A DNA stretch of 64,000 bases from Streptomyces sp. CG 926 (lineage in GTDB: Bacteria > Actinomycetota > Actinomycetes > Streptomycetales > Streptomycetaceae). Position 1 is the stretch's first letter. The number at the start of each line of letters is the position of its first letter. Positions 25,167 through 35,129 of the stretch are shown in pieces. The translations under genes and the position numbers were made by a program. The stretch spans positions 372,001 to 436,000 of the forward strand of contig NZ_QGGZ01000002.1 of the NCBI RefSeq assembly GCF_003148825.1. Direction: 5' to 3'. The notes under the pieces are model-generated. The model searched no databases. It was given only the letters and a program-made list of their open reading frames with translations, and was not told where the DNA came from.

Positions 25167-28100
25167 AGACCGAGACGGTGCGGGCGGGGACGGTGAACTC
25201 TCCTGTCTTCGCGTCGTACGTGGATTGCTTGGCGGTGGCGTCGGAGCCCGCGGCCTGGACCGGGTGGAGCCGGTAGGCGGTGCCCGCGAGGGCCGGGACG
25301 CGCTGTGCCTGTGCGGTGGGGGCCGCGTTGAACACGACCACCAGGTCGCCCAGGGTCATCGTGATCACGCCGGGGGTCTCGTCCTTGCCCGAGAGGGGGA
25401 AGGACAGTCGGGACTGGACGGCCTCGGTCGTGGTGAGGGCGAAGTCCGGTTCGGTGGTGCGGATCTTCAGCAGGTCACGGTAGGCGGCCGAGGTGGCGTC
25501 GATCTCGGTGCAGCCGGGCGCCGGTCCTGTGAGCAGCGGCTTCGCGTAGAGCCACTTCGAGGCGTTGTCGGCGGCCGGGGGCAGGCCGCGGCCGAAACCG
25601 TTGCCGTCGCGGCAGTCCCAGTGGATGGCGTTGAACCAGTCGCCGCTGTCGTAGGAGTTGCGGTCCAGGGACTTGGAGCGCAGCAGGTCGGTGCCCGCCT
25701 GGGAGAGGGCCGGGCCCTGCGAGAGGGTGGCCGTGGCCATGGCCAGGACCTGCATGCGGGCCTGGTCGCGGGGGGCGGTGCCGGGCGCCAGCTTGTAGGT
25801 CAGGGCGTCGGCGAGGGATTCGTTGTCGTGGGCGTCGGCGTAGGCGAGGGCGTCGCCGGGGGCGGCCGCGTAGCCGGCCGGGGCGCCGTTGTAGTCCAGC
25901 TCGGCGCCCTTGATGCGGCGGCCGGTGGTGTCGGTGAAGGCGTACGAGGCGAGGTTGCCGGAGAGCCCGACCTTGATCAGGTCCTGGGCGTGCAGGAGGC
26001 GGGCCTTCTGCTCCTCGGGGGTGCCGTTCGCGGGTGAGGCGTTCGGGGCGGTGAACAGGCCGGACGCGAAGCCCTGGACGCGCGGGTCCTCGTCGAAGGG
26101 GCCGCCGCCGCGGACGGCGTCACGGGCCCGGTCGGAGAAGGTGGCGATGCCGGTGCCGGCCATGTTCTTCTGCGTGGCCTGGACGAAGCGGGCGTCGTCG
26201 GCGATCTCGCCGAAGTTCCAGCCCTCCCCGTAGAGCACGATCTTCTTGCCGTCGACCCCGTCCTTGGCGACGGTCAGGGCGTCGAGGGCCGCGCGGACGG
26301 CCAGGATGTTGGCCTTCGGGTGGTGGCCCATCAGGTCGAAGCGGAAGCCGTCGACCTTGTACTCCTTCGCCCAGGTGACGATCGAGTCGACGACCAGGCG
26401 CCCCATCATGGCGTTCTCGGGGGCGGTGTTGGCGCAGCAGGTGGAGGTGGCGACGCTGCCGTCGGCCAGCAGGCGCTGGTAGTAGCCGGGGACGATGCGG
26501 TCCAGGACCGACTTGTCGGCCTGGCCGGCGGCGACGGTGTGGTTGTAGACGACGTCCATCACGGTGCGCAGCCCGGACCCGTTGAGGGACTGGACCATCC
26601 TGCGGAACTCGACGGTACGGGCCGTGCCGTTCGGGTCGCTGGCGTAGCTGCCCTCGGGGACGGTGTAGTGCAGCGGGTCGTAGCCCCAGTTGTACGCGTC
26701 CTTCGCGGCCGCGGCGGCGACGCAGGCCTGCTGTTCCTGCGAGTCCGGCGCGTACACCGTGAGGTCGCAGGCGGGCTCGGTGCGGTCGGCGGCCTTCTCC
26801 GGGATGGTGCCGATGTCCAAGGCCGGCAGCAGGTGGACGTACGAGGTGCCGGCGGCGGCCAGGTCGCGCAGGTGCTTCATGCCCGCCGAGGCGGTGTCGG
26901 TGAAGGCCAGGTACTGGCCGGGGTGGGTGGTAATGCGGTCCGCGACGGAGAAGTCGCGGACGTGCAGCTCCTGGATCTGCGCGGAGGTGAAGGGGACGGC
27001 CGCGGGCTTGCGCAGGGTCTTCCAGCCGGGCGGGGCGAGCCCCGGGTCCGCCAGGTCGACGACGAGGCTGTGGACGGAGTCCGCGGTGAGGGCGGTGGAG
27101 TAGGGGTCGGTGACGAGGTTGCGGACCACCTGGCGGGTGCTGGGGGCCCAGACGGTGACGTCGAAGCGGTAGGGCTTGCCGGTCCAGGAGCGTTCGCCGC
27201 GCACCGACCAGACGCCGGTGGCGTCGTCGCGGCGCATGGCGACGGTGCGGCCGCCCAGTTCGAGGGAGACCCGCTGGGCGGTGGGGGCCCAGACGGAGAG
27301 GGTGGGGCGGCCGTCCTTGAAGACGGGGCCGAGGGCGGCGGTGGTCGTGTACAGGTCGTCGAGGACGCCGGCGAGCTGCACGCCGGTGGCGGCGAGGACG
27401 GCGCCGTTCGCCGCGCGGGCGCTCGCGACGAGCTGGCCGCGCAGGGCCTCGCGGACCCGGTCGCGGTCGCGCGGGTCGACGGTGTACGCCCCGTACGAGG
27501 CGAGGTGCGGGAACTTCTGCTTCTGGGCGGCGGTCAGCTCGGTCCTGGCTCCCAGCCGCAGCCACTGGGCACGGCCGGTCAGGGTGCCGTTCTCGGCCTT
27601 GACGGCGCCTTCGCGGGAGGCGAGGAGCTGCACGGAGGCGGCGGTGGCGGGGGCGTTCCAGGCGAGGGTGTCACGGTCGATCCAGACGGCCTGGGATTTG
27701 GTGAGGTCCAGGGCGGCGGCGGATCCGGCGGGCTGCGGCAGGAGGTACTTCTCCTGGCCGCCCAGCATCCACACCTCGTGGCCGGTGGCCTTCAGGTCCA
27801 GGGACTGGTCGGTGGGGAGGTCCTTCTCGTCGCCCTTGTGGAGGATGTAGCTGAGGCTGGTGGCGCCGGCCGCGAGCGGGACCTCGTAGACCGCGCCGTA
27901 GGAGTCGGTGCGGGTGGGGAGGATCGGCTTGGACCAGTCGGTGGGGTTCGCGGCTCCGGTCCAGACGTGCAGGCCCCAGCCGTCGTAGGCGCCGTCGGGG
28001 CGCTGGTGGTGCAGGACGGCCTTGTTCTGGTCCTGCGGCGGGTAGGCGGGGCGGTCGGTGCGGGCGGGCTCCTTGCCCTGCTCCAGCCAGATCTCGCCGG

Positions 28101-30504
28101 TCTTCGTCACGTCGATGGTGCGGTCGGCGGCGACGTCCTTGTTGCCGTCCTTGTCGATGACGAGGTAGCCGACGGAGGAGGCGCCGGGCTTGAGCTTGAC
28201 GTACGCGAAGGCGCCGTAGGCGTCGCGGCCGGTGAAGTCATGGCCGGCGGGCCAGGGAGTGGCCTCGCCCTCCGCGATGTCGCCCCAGGCGTACAGCCGC
28301 CAGTTCGTGTAGTCGCCGTCGGGGCGGGTGTAGTGGACGACCGCGTGGTCCCGCTGGGTGGCGGTGGGGATCTCGGCGGGCGGGGCCTGGCCGGCGGCGG
28401 AGGTGGCGAGGGCGCTCGCGGTGCGGCCGGCGGAGTCGACGACGACGGCCTTGTAGCGCAGGGCGGTGCCGGCCGGGGTCGTGGCGTCGAGGTGCTGGGT
28501 GACCTTGTAGGGGGCGTGGTCGGCGGTGCCGAGGACCTGCCACGTGGCGGTGCCGGTCTGGGCGGCGAAGACGACCCGGTTCAGGCCACCCCCGCTGACG
28601 TCGGCGGAGAGCTCGACGGTGCCGGTGGCGCCGGGGGCCGGGGCCTTGAGGGTCAGGGTGGGCTTGACGGCCGGCTTGGCGGCGGGGGTCACGGCCTGGA
28701 GGACGACGGAGCCGAGGGCCGGGACCGGGACGGTGAGCTTGCCGGCGGCCGAGGCGCGGATCAGCGCGGTGCCGCCGTACAGGGTGCGGTACTGGGCGCC
28801 GGCCGGGGCGTCGATCTCGACGGTGCGGGAGTCGGCGGCGTTGTTGGCGGCGACCAGGTACTCGGTGCGGGTCTTGGTGTCGGTGCGGGCGAAGGCGTAG
28901 ACGGAGCCGTCGGAGAAACGTTCGCTCTGGACGCCGTCCCGCAGGGCCGGGTGCGCCTTCGTCAGCTTCGAGAGAGCACTGATCTGCTGGTAGAGCGGGT
29001 GTCCCGGATCGTAGGCGTCGCTCGCGTGCGTGCGCGCCGTTCCGAGCTGGTCGTCGTCCAGGTAGTCGGCGACCTGCGTGGCGAACAGCGGCTGCCGGGC
29101 GTCCTTGTCGCCGCCCGCGCCGGTGAAGCCCTGCTCGTCACCGGAGTAGATCACCGGGTTGCCCCGGGAGAGGAACATCAGCTCGTTGGCCAGCCGGTAG
29201 CGCTCCAGCAGCTCCTGCTCCCCGGCCCCCGGCCGGTCCTGCTTCAGGAAGGTGGCGAAGCGGCCCATGTCGTGGTTGCCGAGAAAGGTCACCTGCTCAT
29301 AGGCGTTGGCCTTGCCGGAGGTGTACCGGTAGTCGTCGCCGAGGACGGAGGCCAGCCGGCCGGCGGGCGCGCCCTGGGAGGCGTAGGCGCGGATCGCGTC
29401 CTGGAGCGGGAAGTCGAGGGTGGCGTCGAGCTTCCCGCGCGTCACGTACGGGGAGGTGACGGCGGTGTCGGCGGAGTAGACCTCACCGAACATGAAGAAG
29501 TCGTCACGGCCGCGCTTCGCGGCGTAGGCGTCGAGGGCGGTCGCCCACTGCGTCCAGAACTCGGTGTTGACGTGCTTGACCGTGTCGATCCGGAAGCCGT
29601 CGATGCGGAAGTCCCGCACCCACTTCTCGTAGATCTTCTCCATCCCGTCGACGACCTCGGGACGCTCGGTCCACAGGTCGTCGAGACCGACGAAGTCGCC
29701 GTGGTCGGAGGACTCTCCCGCGAAGGTCGAGTCACCCCGGTCGTGGTACATCGTCGGGTCGTTGAGCCAGGCCGGCACCTTGAGGTTCTTCTTCGCGTCC
29801 GGCACGAAGGGGGTCCGCGGGAAGGACTCCCCGTCCACCTTCGGGAACTTCGCCTTCCCGTCGGCATAGTCTGCGTCGTCGAACGGCACGCCGTCCTTGG
29901 TGAGATAGGGGAACGCCCCCTTCGAGAGGTACGAGTACGACGCCTCCCGGTAGTCCACGACATCGGCGGTGTGGTTGGTGATGACGTCGAAGAAGACCTT
30001 CATCCCCTTCCCGTGCGCCTTGTCGATCAGCCGCTCCAGGTCGGCGTTCGTCCCGAAGTGCGGGTCGACCTGGGTGAAGTCGGTGATCCAGTAGCCGTGG
30101 TAGCCGGCCGAGGCGTCCGCCCCCTTGCCCTGCACCGGCTGGTTCTTGAAGATCGGCGCCAGCCAGATGGCCGTGGTGCCGAGCCCCTTGATGTAGTCGA
30201 GGCGGTCGGTGAGCCCCTTGAGGTCACCGCCCTGGTAGAAGCCCTTGTCCGTGGGGTCCAGGCCGGTCTCCAGGCGCGAACCGGTCAGGCCGCCCCGGTC
30301 GTTGCGCGGGTCGCCGTTCGCGAACCGGTCCGGGAGCACGAAGTAGAACTGCTCCCGGGTCAGGTCGTGCCGGGCCGGTTCGGCGGCCAGTTTCGCGTCC
30401 GAGGGTGGGGCGGGTGGCCCGGCCGGTGCGGCCGCGGCGGACAGGGCGGGCAGGAAGGTCACGGCCAGGGCGGCGGCGAGCACTCCTGCGGCAGGGCGTA
30501 TCAA
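25153..30504 (-). CDS. pulA: Secreted bifunctional alpha-amylase/pullulanase
   Basis: A 1783-residue extracellular starch debranching enzyme. The TTG at 30504 is supported by AAGGAG 7 bp upstream. A signal peptide of about 26 residues precedes the first GH13 amylase module (about 45-530), with [21 protein letters not shown] and LGNHD as the four conserved GH13 regions. Linker domains follow, including two CBM41-like starch-binding modules ([18 protein letters not shown] and [16 protein letters not shown]). A second, pullulanase-type GH13 module covers about 1000-1783 ([36 protein letters not shown]). The first module should cut alpha-1,4 and the second alpha-1,6 bonds. It lies downstream of the secreted amylase gene with an intervening hairpin. 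This fused form is known in Streptomyces and is about twice the length of single pullulanases. Confidence 0.95.
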   Translation of the reverse strand: MIRPAAGVLAAALAVTFLPALSAAAAPAGPPAPPSDAKLAAEPARHDLTREQFYFVLPDRFANGDPRNDRGGLTGSRLETGLDPTDKGFYQGGDLKGLTDRLDYIKGLGTTAIWLAPIFKNQPVQGKGADASAGYHGYWITDFTQVDPHFGTNADLERLIDKAHGKGMKVFFDVITNHTADVVDYREASYSYLSKGAFPYLTKDGVPFDDADYADGKAKFPKVDGESFPRTPFVPDAKKNLKVPAWLNDPTMYHDRGDSTFAGESSDHGDFVGLDDLWTERPEVVDGMEKIYEKWVRDFRIDGFRIDTVKHVNTEFWTQWATALDAYAAKRGRDDFFMFGEVYSADTAVTSPYVTRGKLDATLDFPLQDAIRAYASQGAPAGRLASVLGDDYRYTSGKANAYEQVTFLGNHDMGRFATFLKQDRPGAGEQELLERYRLANELMFLSRGNPVIYSGDEQGFTGAGGDKDARQPLFATQVADYLDDDQLGTARTHASDAYDPGHPLYQQISALSKLTKAHPALRDGVQSERFSDGSVYAFARTDTKTRTEYLVAANNAADSRTVEIDAPAGAQYRTLYGGTALIRASAAGKLTVPVPALGSVVLQAVTPAAKPAVKPTLTLKAPAPGATGTVELSADVSGGGLNRVVFAAQTGTATWQVLGTADHAPYKVTQHLDATTPAGTALRYKAVVVDSAGRTASALATSAAGQAPPAEIPTATQRDHAVVHYTRPDGDYTNWRLYAWGDIAEGEATPWPAGHDFTGRDAYGAFAYVKLKPGASSVGYLVIDKDGNKDVAADRTIDVTKTGEIWLEQGKEPARTDRPAYPPQDQNKAVLHHQRPDGAYDGWGLHVWTGAANPTDWSKPILPTRTDSYGAVYEVPLAAGATSLSYILHKGDEKDLPTDQSLDLKATGHEVWMLGGQEKYLLPQPAGSAAALDLTKSQAVWIDRDTLAWNAPATAASVQLLASREGAVKAENGTLTGRAQWLRLGARTELTAAQKQKFPHLASYGAYTVDPRDRDRVREALRGQLVASARAANGAVLAATGVQLAGVLDDLYTTTAALGPVFKDGRPTLSVWAPTAQRVSLELGGRTVAMRRDDATGVWSVRGERSWTGKPYRFDVTVWAPSTRQVVRNLVTDPYSTALTADSVHSLVVDLADPGLAPPGWKTLRKPAAVPFTSAQIQELHVRDFSVADRITTHPGQYLAFTDTASAGMKHLRDLAAAGTSYVHLLPALDIGTIPEKAADRTEPACDLTVYAPDSQEQQACVAAAAAKDAYNWGYDPLHYTVPEGSYASDPNGTARTVEFRRMVQSLNGSGLRTVMDVVYNHTVAAGQADKSVLDRIVPGYYQRLLADGSVATSTCCANTAPENAMMGRLVVDSIVTWAKEYKVDGFRFDLMGHHPKANILAVRAALDALTVAKDGVDGKKIVLYGEGWNFGEIADDARFVQATQKNMAGTGIATFSDRARDAVRGGGPFDEDPRVQGFASGLFTAPNASPANGTPEEQKARLLHAQDLIKVGLSGNLASYAFTDTTGRRIKGAELDYNGAPAGYAAAPGDALAYADAHDNESLADALTYKLAPGTAPRDQARMQVLAMATATLSQGPALSQAGTDLLRSKSLDRNSYDSGDWFNAIHWDCRDGNGFGRGLPPAADNASKWLYAKPLLTGPAPGCTEIDATSAAYRDLLKIRTTEPDFALTTTEAVQSRLSFPLSGKDETPGVITMTLGDLVVVFNAAPTAQAQRVPALAGTAYRLHPVQAAGSDATAKQSTYDAKTGEFTVPARTVSVFTRR

Positions 30505-30537
30505 GGCAGGTCTCCTTGTGTACGGGTCGCATGGATG

Positions 30538-30580
30538 AGGGCCGCCCGGCGTGGCAGGGAGGATGGTGCCGGACGGCCCT
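30538..30580 (-). terminator. Hairpin between the amylase and pullulanase genes
   Basis: A 13-bp stem with one mismatch (30538-30550 pairing with 30568-30580; arm AGGGCCGCCCGGC) and a 17-nt loop, 26 bp after the amylase stop and 34 bp before the pullulanase start. It probably ends most amylase transcripts while allowing partial read-through. Confidence 0.6.
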
Positions 30581-30605
30581 GGTCGGTGGAGCGGCGGTGG
30601 CGGCG

Positions 30606-32318
30606 TCAGCTGCGCCAGGTGTCGGTCAGGGTGACCTTGCCGCTCGCGGGGACGGTGGCGGTGCGGTTGGCTCCGCTCTCCCAGGTGACGTTTCCGGCGG
30701 CGTCCTTGCGGAGGTACTTGTACGAGAACGCGGTCCCGGCCGGGAGCGTCACGTCGAGCTTCCAGACGGGGTACGCGGCCGGGTCGAGCTTCAGCGCGCC
30801 GCCGGTGTTCCAGCCGCCGAGCTCGCCGCGGTCACCGGTGACGTAGATGTTCTGTCCGGGCACGGTGGTCGCCTCGACGCCGAAGGAGGCTCCCGCCGGG
30901 CCCGCCGGGGTACCGGAGCAGGTACGGGCCCCGACGTGCAGGGCCAGTGCCGTCCCGGCGGCGAGCGTGGCGGTGAACTGCCCGCCGGAGCCGACGGTGA
31001 CGGTCCGCCCGCTCTGCACGTCGCAGTAGTCGCCGCCCGGCAGCGAGGTCTGGAAGGTCCGGGTCAGGGCGGAACCCTCGTGGTTGATCGCCACGTACGC
31101 CTTGGTGCCGCGCCCGAAGGCGATCCGGTCGCCGCCGTCGTCCCACCAGTTCGTGACGCCTTGGCCGCGGGCCGCGTTGCGGAAGCCGACCATGGAGGAG
31201 ATCTCCCGCCAGGCGTGCTGGCACGTCCAGCCGTCGGAGTAACAGGCGTTCACCGTGCCCCCGTTGGGCGGTCCGGCGTCCTTGTCGCTCCACTCGTAGC
31301 CGGAGTGCACGTCCGGGGACCCGTAGGGCCAGGCCAGCGCGAACACACTGGCCAGCGTGTAGGCGGATCCGTCCTTGTAGGTGAGGGTGTCGCCGTTGCG
31401 CTCGGTGTCGTGGTTGTCGACGAAGACCCCGGCCTGCCCGCTGGGCATGTACCCCCAGGCTTCGCCGAAGTTCTTGAGGTAGGCCAGGTTCTCGCTCTGG
31501 AAGATCCGCTTGAGATCCCGGGCGTACCGGAATTCCTGCACGTCCCCGTTCCCCAGGTATTCGCTCGGCGAGACGGCTTCCCCGGCCCCGTATATCGCCT
31601 CCTGCTTCCAGTACACGCCGGGCTTGGTGAGCCGGGACTTGATGTTGGCGAGGTCGGCGGCGGGCATGTGCTTGGCGGCGTCGATCCGCAGGCCGTCCAC
31701 GCCGAGCGAGAGCAGGTCGTTCAGGTACCCGGCGATGCGCCCGCGCACGTAGTCCTCGCCGGTGTCCAGGTCGGCGAGCTGCACGAGCTCGCAGTTCTGG
31801 ACGTTGCCCCGGTCCTGGTAGTTCGAGATCGAGGCCCGGCAGTCGTCCATGTCGGCGCCCGAATAGAGCCCCGGGTAGCTGTACTTCGTGTACGAAGATC
31901 CCCCGGTGCCGGTGAAGGTGGCACCGGCGTCCGCCGGACCGGCCATGTGGTTGATGACGGAGTCCACGACGACCTTCACCCCGGCGGCATGACAGGTGTC
32001 GATCATGGCCTTGAAGGCGGTCCGGTCGCCGAGCCGTCCGGCGATCTTGTAACTAACGGGCTGGTACGAGGTCCACCACTGCCCGCCCTGCACGTGCTCC
32101 TGCGGCGGCGACACCTGCACGTACCCGTACCCGGCGGGCCCGAGCGAATCGGTACAGGCCTTGGCGACGGAGTCGAAGCGCCACTCGAAGAGGACGGCGG
32201 TGACGTCCTTCTCACCGGGCGGCACGGCGGCGGCCGGCGGCCCGACGGCGGTGAGGGTGGCGGCGGCGAGTGCGGGGGCGACGAAAAGAGTTGCAGCTCT
32301 GACAGCTCTGGCAGGCAT
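30606..32318 (-). CDS. Secreted alpha-amylase with C-terminal starch-binding domain
   Basis: A 570-residue extracellular GH13 alpha-amylase that cuts internal alpha-1,4 bonds in starch. ATG 32318 has AGGAGG about 9 bp upstream and gives a signal peptide of about 32 residues ([23 protein letters not shown]). The four GH13 regions are [19 protein letters not shown] (nucleophile D213), YWKQEAIYG (acid/base E240) and VFVDNHDTE (D304). The last roughly 100 residues form a CBM20 starch-binding domain ([21 protein letters not shown] ... [20 protein letters not shown]). The upstream TTGC-rich repeat cluster overlapping the -35 is typical of Streptomyces amylase promoters controlled by MalR/Reg1, so induction by maltodextrins is expected. 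Confidence 0.96.
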   Translation of the reverse strand: MPARAVRAATLFVAPALAAATLTAVGPPAAAVPPGEKDVTAVLFEWRFDSVAKACTDSLGPAGYGYVQVSPPQEHVQGGQWWTSYQPVSYKIAGRLGDRTAFKAMIDTCHAAGVKVVVDSVINHMAGPADAGATFTGTGGSSYTKYSYPGLYSGADMDDCRASISNYQDRGNVQNCELVQLADLDTGEDYVRGRIAGYLNDLLSLGVDGLRIDAAKHMPAADLANIKSRLTKPGVYWKQEAIYGAGEAVSPSEYLGNGDVQEFRYARDLKRIFQSENLAYLKNFGEAWGYMPSGQAGVFVDNHDTERNGDTLTYKDGSAYTLASVFALAWPYGSPDVHSGYEWSDKDAGPPNGGTVNACYSDGWTCQHAWREISSMVGFRNAARGQGVTNWWDDGGDRIAFGRGTKAYVAINHEGSALTRTFQTSLPGGDYCDVQSGRTVTVGSGGQFTATLAAGTALALHVGARTCSGTPAGPAGASFGVEATTVPGQNIYVTGDRGELGGWNTGGALKLDPAAYPVWKLDVTLPAGTAFSYKYLRKDAAGNVTWESGANRTATVPASGKVTLTDTWRS

Positions 32319-32357
32319 GCGGGGGGCCTCCTGGCGGACGGTGTGGGGATTGGAGCG

Positions 32358-32408
32358 ACCGTAGGGGCCAGGTAAGAGCGCTGCAAGACTTTGCGCAAGA
32401 GATTGCAG
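32358..32408 (-). promoter_or_regulatory. Amylase promoter and MalR-type operator repeats
   Basis: Read on the minus strand, TTGCAG (32386-32381) and TACGGT (32363-32358) are spaced 17 bp and fit a -35/-10 pair, 40 bp before the amylase start. Overlapping and upstream (32381-32408) are three phased elements: CTTGCAG, TTGCGCAA and CTGCAA. Such repeats are established operator sequences of Streptomyces alpha-amylase genes. Confidence 0.7.
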
Positions 32409-32551
32409 AATTGTTTCCGAGGCGTGTCCTGCTGGACAGCTGCTTCGCGTACTCCCCACCCAGCCGGGCGAGTTCACCCCCTCGGCGGGGCAATCCGCCC
32501 CTCGCCCGCACGTCACGAACCGCGGCGACCGGCCGCGCCGGGACCCCGGGC

Positions 32552-32590
32552 GGGGGGTGGGGTGTGGGGTGTGGGGTGCCGGGGGTGGGG
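32552..32590 (+). repeat. G-run tract with quadruplex potential
   Basis: Successive runs of four or more G separated by 1-5 bases (GGGGGG-T-GGGG-TGT-GGGG-TGT-GGGG-TGCC-GGGGG) lie just outside the left arm of the large palindromic element. A C-rich counterpart is near 34045-34085. No gene is present between the amylase start and this tract. Confidence 0.6.
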
Positions 32591-32650
32591 TGCCGGGCGC
32601 CCGGGGTCGGGAGGCGCGGGGGTGGCTCCGGGGCGCGGGAGCCTGTCGGG

Positions 32651-32853
32651 CGGCATCAGGGAGGGGTATGGGGGTTTCCCGTCAGTCCCATCGTCCCTCC
32701 GGGTCGGGCCGGTCCCTCAAGGGCGCTCCTTCGTCGCGTCGCTACGCGATGTCGCTGCGCTCCACCCTTGACCGACCGTCCCGCCCCGGAGAAACGAAAG
32801 ACTGCCGAGAAGCCCCCAAAAGAACGAGCCGGTCGAAGGTCTCAGGGGCGGGG
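32651..32853 (+). repeat. Left arm of a 1.39-kb palindromic element
   Basis: These 203 bp are the reverse complement of 33837-34038 with only about four differences (one extra G near 32665, one G/T near 32703 and one G/C near 32835). Each arm also folds on itself: TCAAGGG and CCCTTGA enclose TCGCGT-CGCT-ACGCGA. Open frames through it are not convincing genes: they lack ribosome sites and are repeated in the other arm. Confidence 0.9.
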
Positions 32854-32971
32854 ACATCGGAGATGCCCGACCCCGGTCCCGGTGGGGCGATCCGGAGACG
32901 GGGCCCATGGGACGGGCGTGCCGGGGGCGTCGGGGCGCACCCGATCGCTACACACTCCCCGTCTCTCGGCG

Positions 32972-33205
32972 TCCGGCGACCGTCCCGGGCTGGACATAAG
33001 CCGCCCACCACTCGCTTCCCTTTCCCCGTCACGCGGCCGACGCCCGTCCCGGGCTGGGCATAAGCCGCCCACCGCTCGCTTGCCCTCCCCCCGTCACGCG
33101 GCCGACGCCCGTCCTGGGCTGGGCATAGGCCGCCCACCGCCCGATTGCCCTTCCCCCGTCACGCGCCCGACGGCCGTCGGGGGCGGGCGCAGGCCGCCTC
33201 GGATC
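32972..33205 (+). repeat. Left internal tandem array, 64-65-bp units
   Basis: About 3.5 copies of a unit marked by GGGCTGGGCATAAGCCGCCC begin near 32987, 33051, 33116 and 33181. The 64-65-bp period is not a multiple of three, so any peptide repeat changes frame; this argues against coding. The first copy is the inverted match of the last copy of the right-hand array. Confidence 0.85.
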
Positions 33206-33485
33206 GCTAGGTGCTTCTCCGTGACTGCGACAGCCGGTCGTCAGGGGTTGATGAGAGCTGACGAGAGGGGCGGACGGTCGACGGCTCGGACAATCCGTGG
33301 TGGAGCCGGGTCAGGACGAACACGACACCACCAACCCAGCCCCAAAGCCGGGCAATAGGTGCAAAGTTTCGCCCTTCCGGGCCCGCCCGCACACGCTGAC
33401 CCGCATCCACCACGGAACAGCCGCGCTTCCACCCACTTCCGCCACCAACAGCCTCCAGCCGCCCCACCAGGGAAGCCCCCATGGG
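33206..33485. other. Central segment of the palindromic element
   Basis: A 280-bp centre between the two inverted arrays. CCGTGGTGGA (33295-33304) and TCCACCACGG (33406-33415) form an inner inverted repeat around 101 bp, centred near 33355. That nearly coincides with the centre of the outer arms. No convincing gene. Confidence 0.6.
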
Positions 33486-33731
33486 TCGTGGCCGGCTTGC
33501 GCCCGGCCACGGACGGTTGTGGGGCGCAGGTCGAGAGTCGGTCCCGGTCTCGTGGGCGGCTTGCGCCCGGCCACGGACGGTCGTCGGGCGCAGGACGAGA
33601 GTCGGTCCCGGTCTCGTGGGCGGCTTGTGCCCGGCCCCGGGCGACCTTCAGCCGCCTCGCCTGGGAAGCGACTACGGACCGTGGGCGGCTTATGTCCAGC
33701 CCAGGACGGTCGTCGGACGCCGAGAGACGAG
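33486..33731 (-). repeat. Right internal tandem array, 64-65-bp units (inverted relative to the left)
   Basis: Four copies with GGCTTGCGCCCGGCC or variants start near 33494, 33558, 33622 and 33687. The 64-65-bp spacing matches the left array, and the sequences are related in inverted orientation: GTGGGCGGCTTATGTCC at the right end mirrors GGACATAAGCCGCCCAC at 32992-33008. Confidence 0.85.
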
Positions 33732-33836
33732 AAACACGTATCGATCTGACGCGCTCCCCCGACCTGGGGCCGGGTCCGGACGGAGCCGTCTCGGGATCGT
33801 CCCTCACACCCGACCCGGTCCGGGCTTCTGTGATCG

Positions 33837-34038
33837 CCCCGCCCCTGAGACCTTGGACCGGCTCGTTCTTTTGGGGGCTTCTCGGCAGTCTTTCGTTTCT
33901 CCGGGGCGGGACGGTCGGTCAAGGGTGGAGCGCAGCGACATCGCGTAGCGACGCGACGAAGGAGCGCCCTTGAGGGACCGGCCCGACACGGAGGGACGAT
34001 GGGACTGACGGGAAACCCCCATACCCTCCCTGATGCCG
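33837..34038 (-). repeat. Right arm of the 1.39-kb palindromic element
   Basis: These 202 bp are nearly the exact reverse complement of 32651-32853. Between the right array and this arm (33732-33836) the two halves are no longer similar. I saw no target-site duplication, transposase or integrase. Confidence 0.9.
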
Positions 34039-34080
34039 GTCCAGTGGATCCCGCACCCCGGAGCCCCCGCCCCACCCCTA

Positions 34081-34122
34081 CCCCCGGCGGCGCCGCACCG
34101 CGCCGCGCCGCGCCGCCGGGGG
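34081..34122 (-). terminator. Terminator of the mal/agl/lacI operon
   Basis: A 13-bp perfect stem (CCCCCGGCGGCGC at 34081-34093 with 34110-34122) and a 16-nt loop, 5 bp beyond the minus-strand stop of the LacI gene. Confidence 0.75.
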
Positions 34123-34127
34123 AGGTC

Positions 34128-35129
34128 TTATGGCACCTGCGCCGTCGAGCCCCGCACCACCAGTTCCGGTTGGAAGACGTACTCCGTGCGCTGGACCGGG
34201 GTGCCCGACACCGCCTCCAGGAGCGCGCCCACCGCCGCCGTCGCCATCGCGCGTACCGGCTGGCGGACCGTCGTCAGCGGCGGGTCCGTGAACGCGATCA
34301 GCGGGGAGTCGTCGAAGCCGACCACCGACACGTCCTGCGGCACCCGCAGGCCCCGCTCGCGCGCCGCCCGGATGACGCCGAGCGCCATCGGGTCGCTGCC
34401 GCACACGATGCCCGTGCAGCCGCGGTCCAACAGGGCCATACCCGCCGCGTGTCCGCCCTCCACCGTGAAGAGCGTGCGCTGGATCAGGCCGTCCGCCTCC
34501 GCCTCCGGCAGCGCCGCGAGGAACCCCTGCTCCTTGCGGGCCGACGGCACGTACCGCGTCGGCCCGATCGCGAGCCCGATCCTGCGGTGCCCGAGGTCCT
34601 GCAGGTGTCGTACGGCGATGTCCGCCGCCGCCCGGTCGTCCGGGGAGATGAACGGGGCGTTCACCTGCTCGTTGAAGCCGTTGATCAGCACGAACGGCAC
34701 CCCGCGCGCCGCCAGTCGCTGGTAGCGCGCGGGGTCCGCGTGGGCGTCGGCGTGCAGGCCCGACAGGAAGACGATCCCGGTGACCCCGCGCTCCTCCAGC
34801 TGTTCCACCAGTTCGTCCTCGGTGGCCCCGCCCGGGGTCTGCGTGCACAGCACCGGCGTGTAGCCGTGCCCGGCCAGCGCCTGCTCTATGACCTGCGCGA
34901 ACGCCGGGAAGATCGGGTTGGTGAGCTCCGGGATCAGCAGCCCGACCAGCCCGTTGCTGCGCCGCTTCAGCCGTACGGGCCGCTCGTAGCCCAGCAGGTC
35001 GAGCGCGGCCAGCACCTTGTGCCGGGTGCCGGCCGCGACGCCCGGTTTTCCGTTGAGCACGCGACTGACGGTCGCCTCGCTGACCGCGGCCTGCGCGGCG
35101 ATGTCCGTCAGCCTCAGCGGGGAAGTCAC
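34128..35129 (-). CDS. LacI-family regulator, MalR paralogue
   Basis: A 333-residue LacI-type repressor. GTG 35129 overlaps the TGA of the upstream alpha-glucosidase (GTGA), indicating translational coupling. The DNA-binding head is residues about 6-50 (LTDIAAQAAVSEATVSRVLNGKPGVAAGTRHKVLAALDLLGYERP). The periplasmic-binding-protein-like core includes LVGLLIPELTNPIFPAF, GFNEQVNAPFISPDDRAAA and VSVVGFDDSPLIAFTDPPLTTVRQP. It is strikingly similar along its full length to the MalR homologue at 41887-42918, including the GKPGVAAGTR and SPDDRAA segments. A maltodextrin-type effector and TTGC-rich operators are therefore likely. It is the last gene of the malEFG-agl operon and is followed by a strong terminator. 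Whether it acts on the same sites as its paralogue is open. Confidence 0.9.
   Translation of the reverse strand: MTSPLRLTDIAAQAAVSEATVSRVLNGKPGVAAGTRHKVLAALDLLGYERPVRLKRRSNGLVGLLIPELTNPIFPAFAQVIEQALAGHGYTPVLCTQTPGGATEDELVEQLEERGVTGIVFLSGLHADAHADPARYQRLAARGVPFVLINGFNEQVNAPFISPDDRAAADIAVRHLQDLGHRRIGLAIGPTRYVPSARKEQGFLAALPEAEADGLIQRTLFTVEGGHAAGMALLDRGCTGIVCGSDPMALGVIRAARERGLRVPQDVSVVGFDDSPLIAFTDPPLTTVRQPVRAMATAAVGALLEAVSGTPVQRTEYVFQPELVVRGSTAQVP

Noticed and set aside
26320..30846. A 1508-codon plus-strand frame across the pullulanase gene
   Set aside because: Antisense shadow of two certain GH13 modules and biased composition.
32972..33731. CRISPR array
   Set aside because: The 64-65-bp units are continuous similar sequence without separate constant repeats and unique spacers, appear in inverted pairs, and no cas gene is present.
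32411..33973. Several overlapping frames of 100-315 codons on both strands in the amylase-lacI gap, some with repeated Arg/Pro peptides
   Set aside because: They follow the palindromic repeats; the 64-65-bp period shifts the frame, the same peptides appear on both strands, and no ribosome site is convincing.
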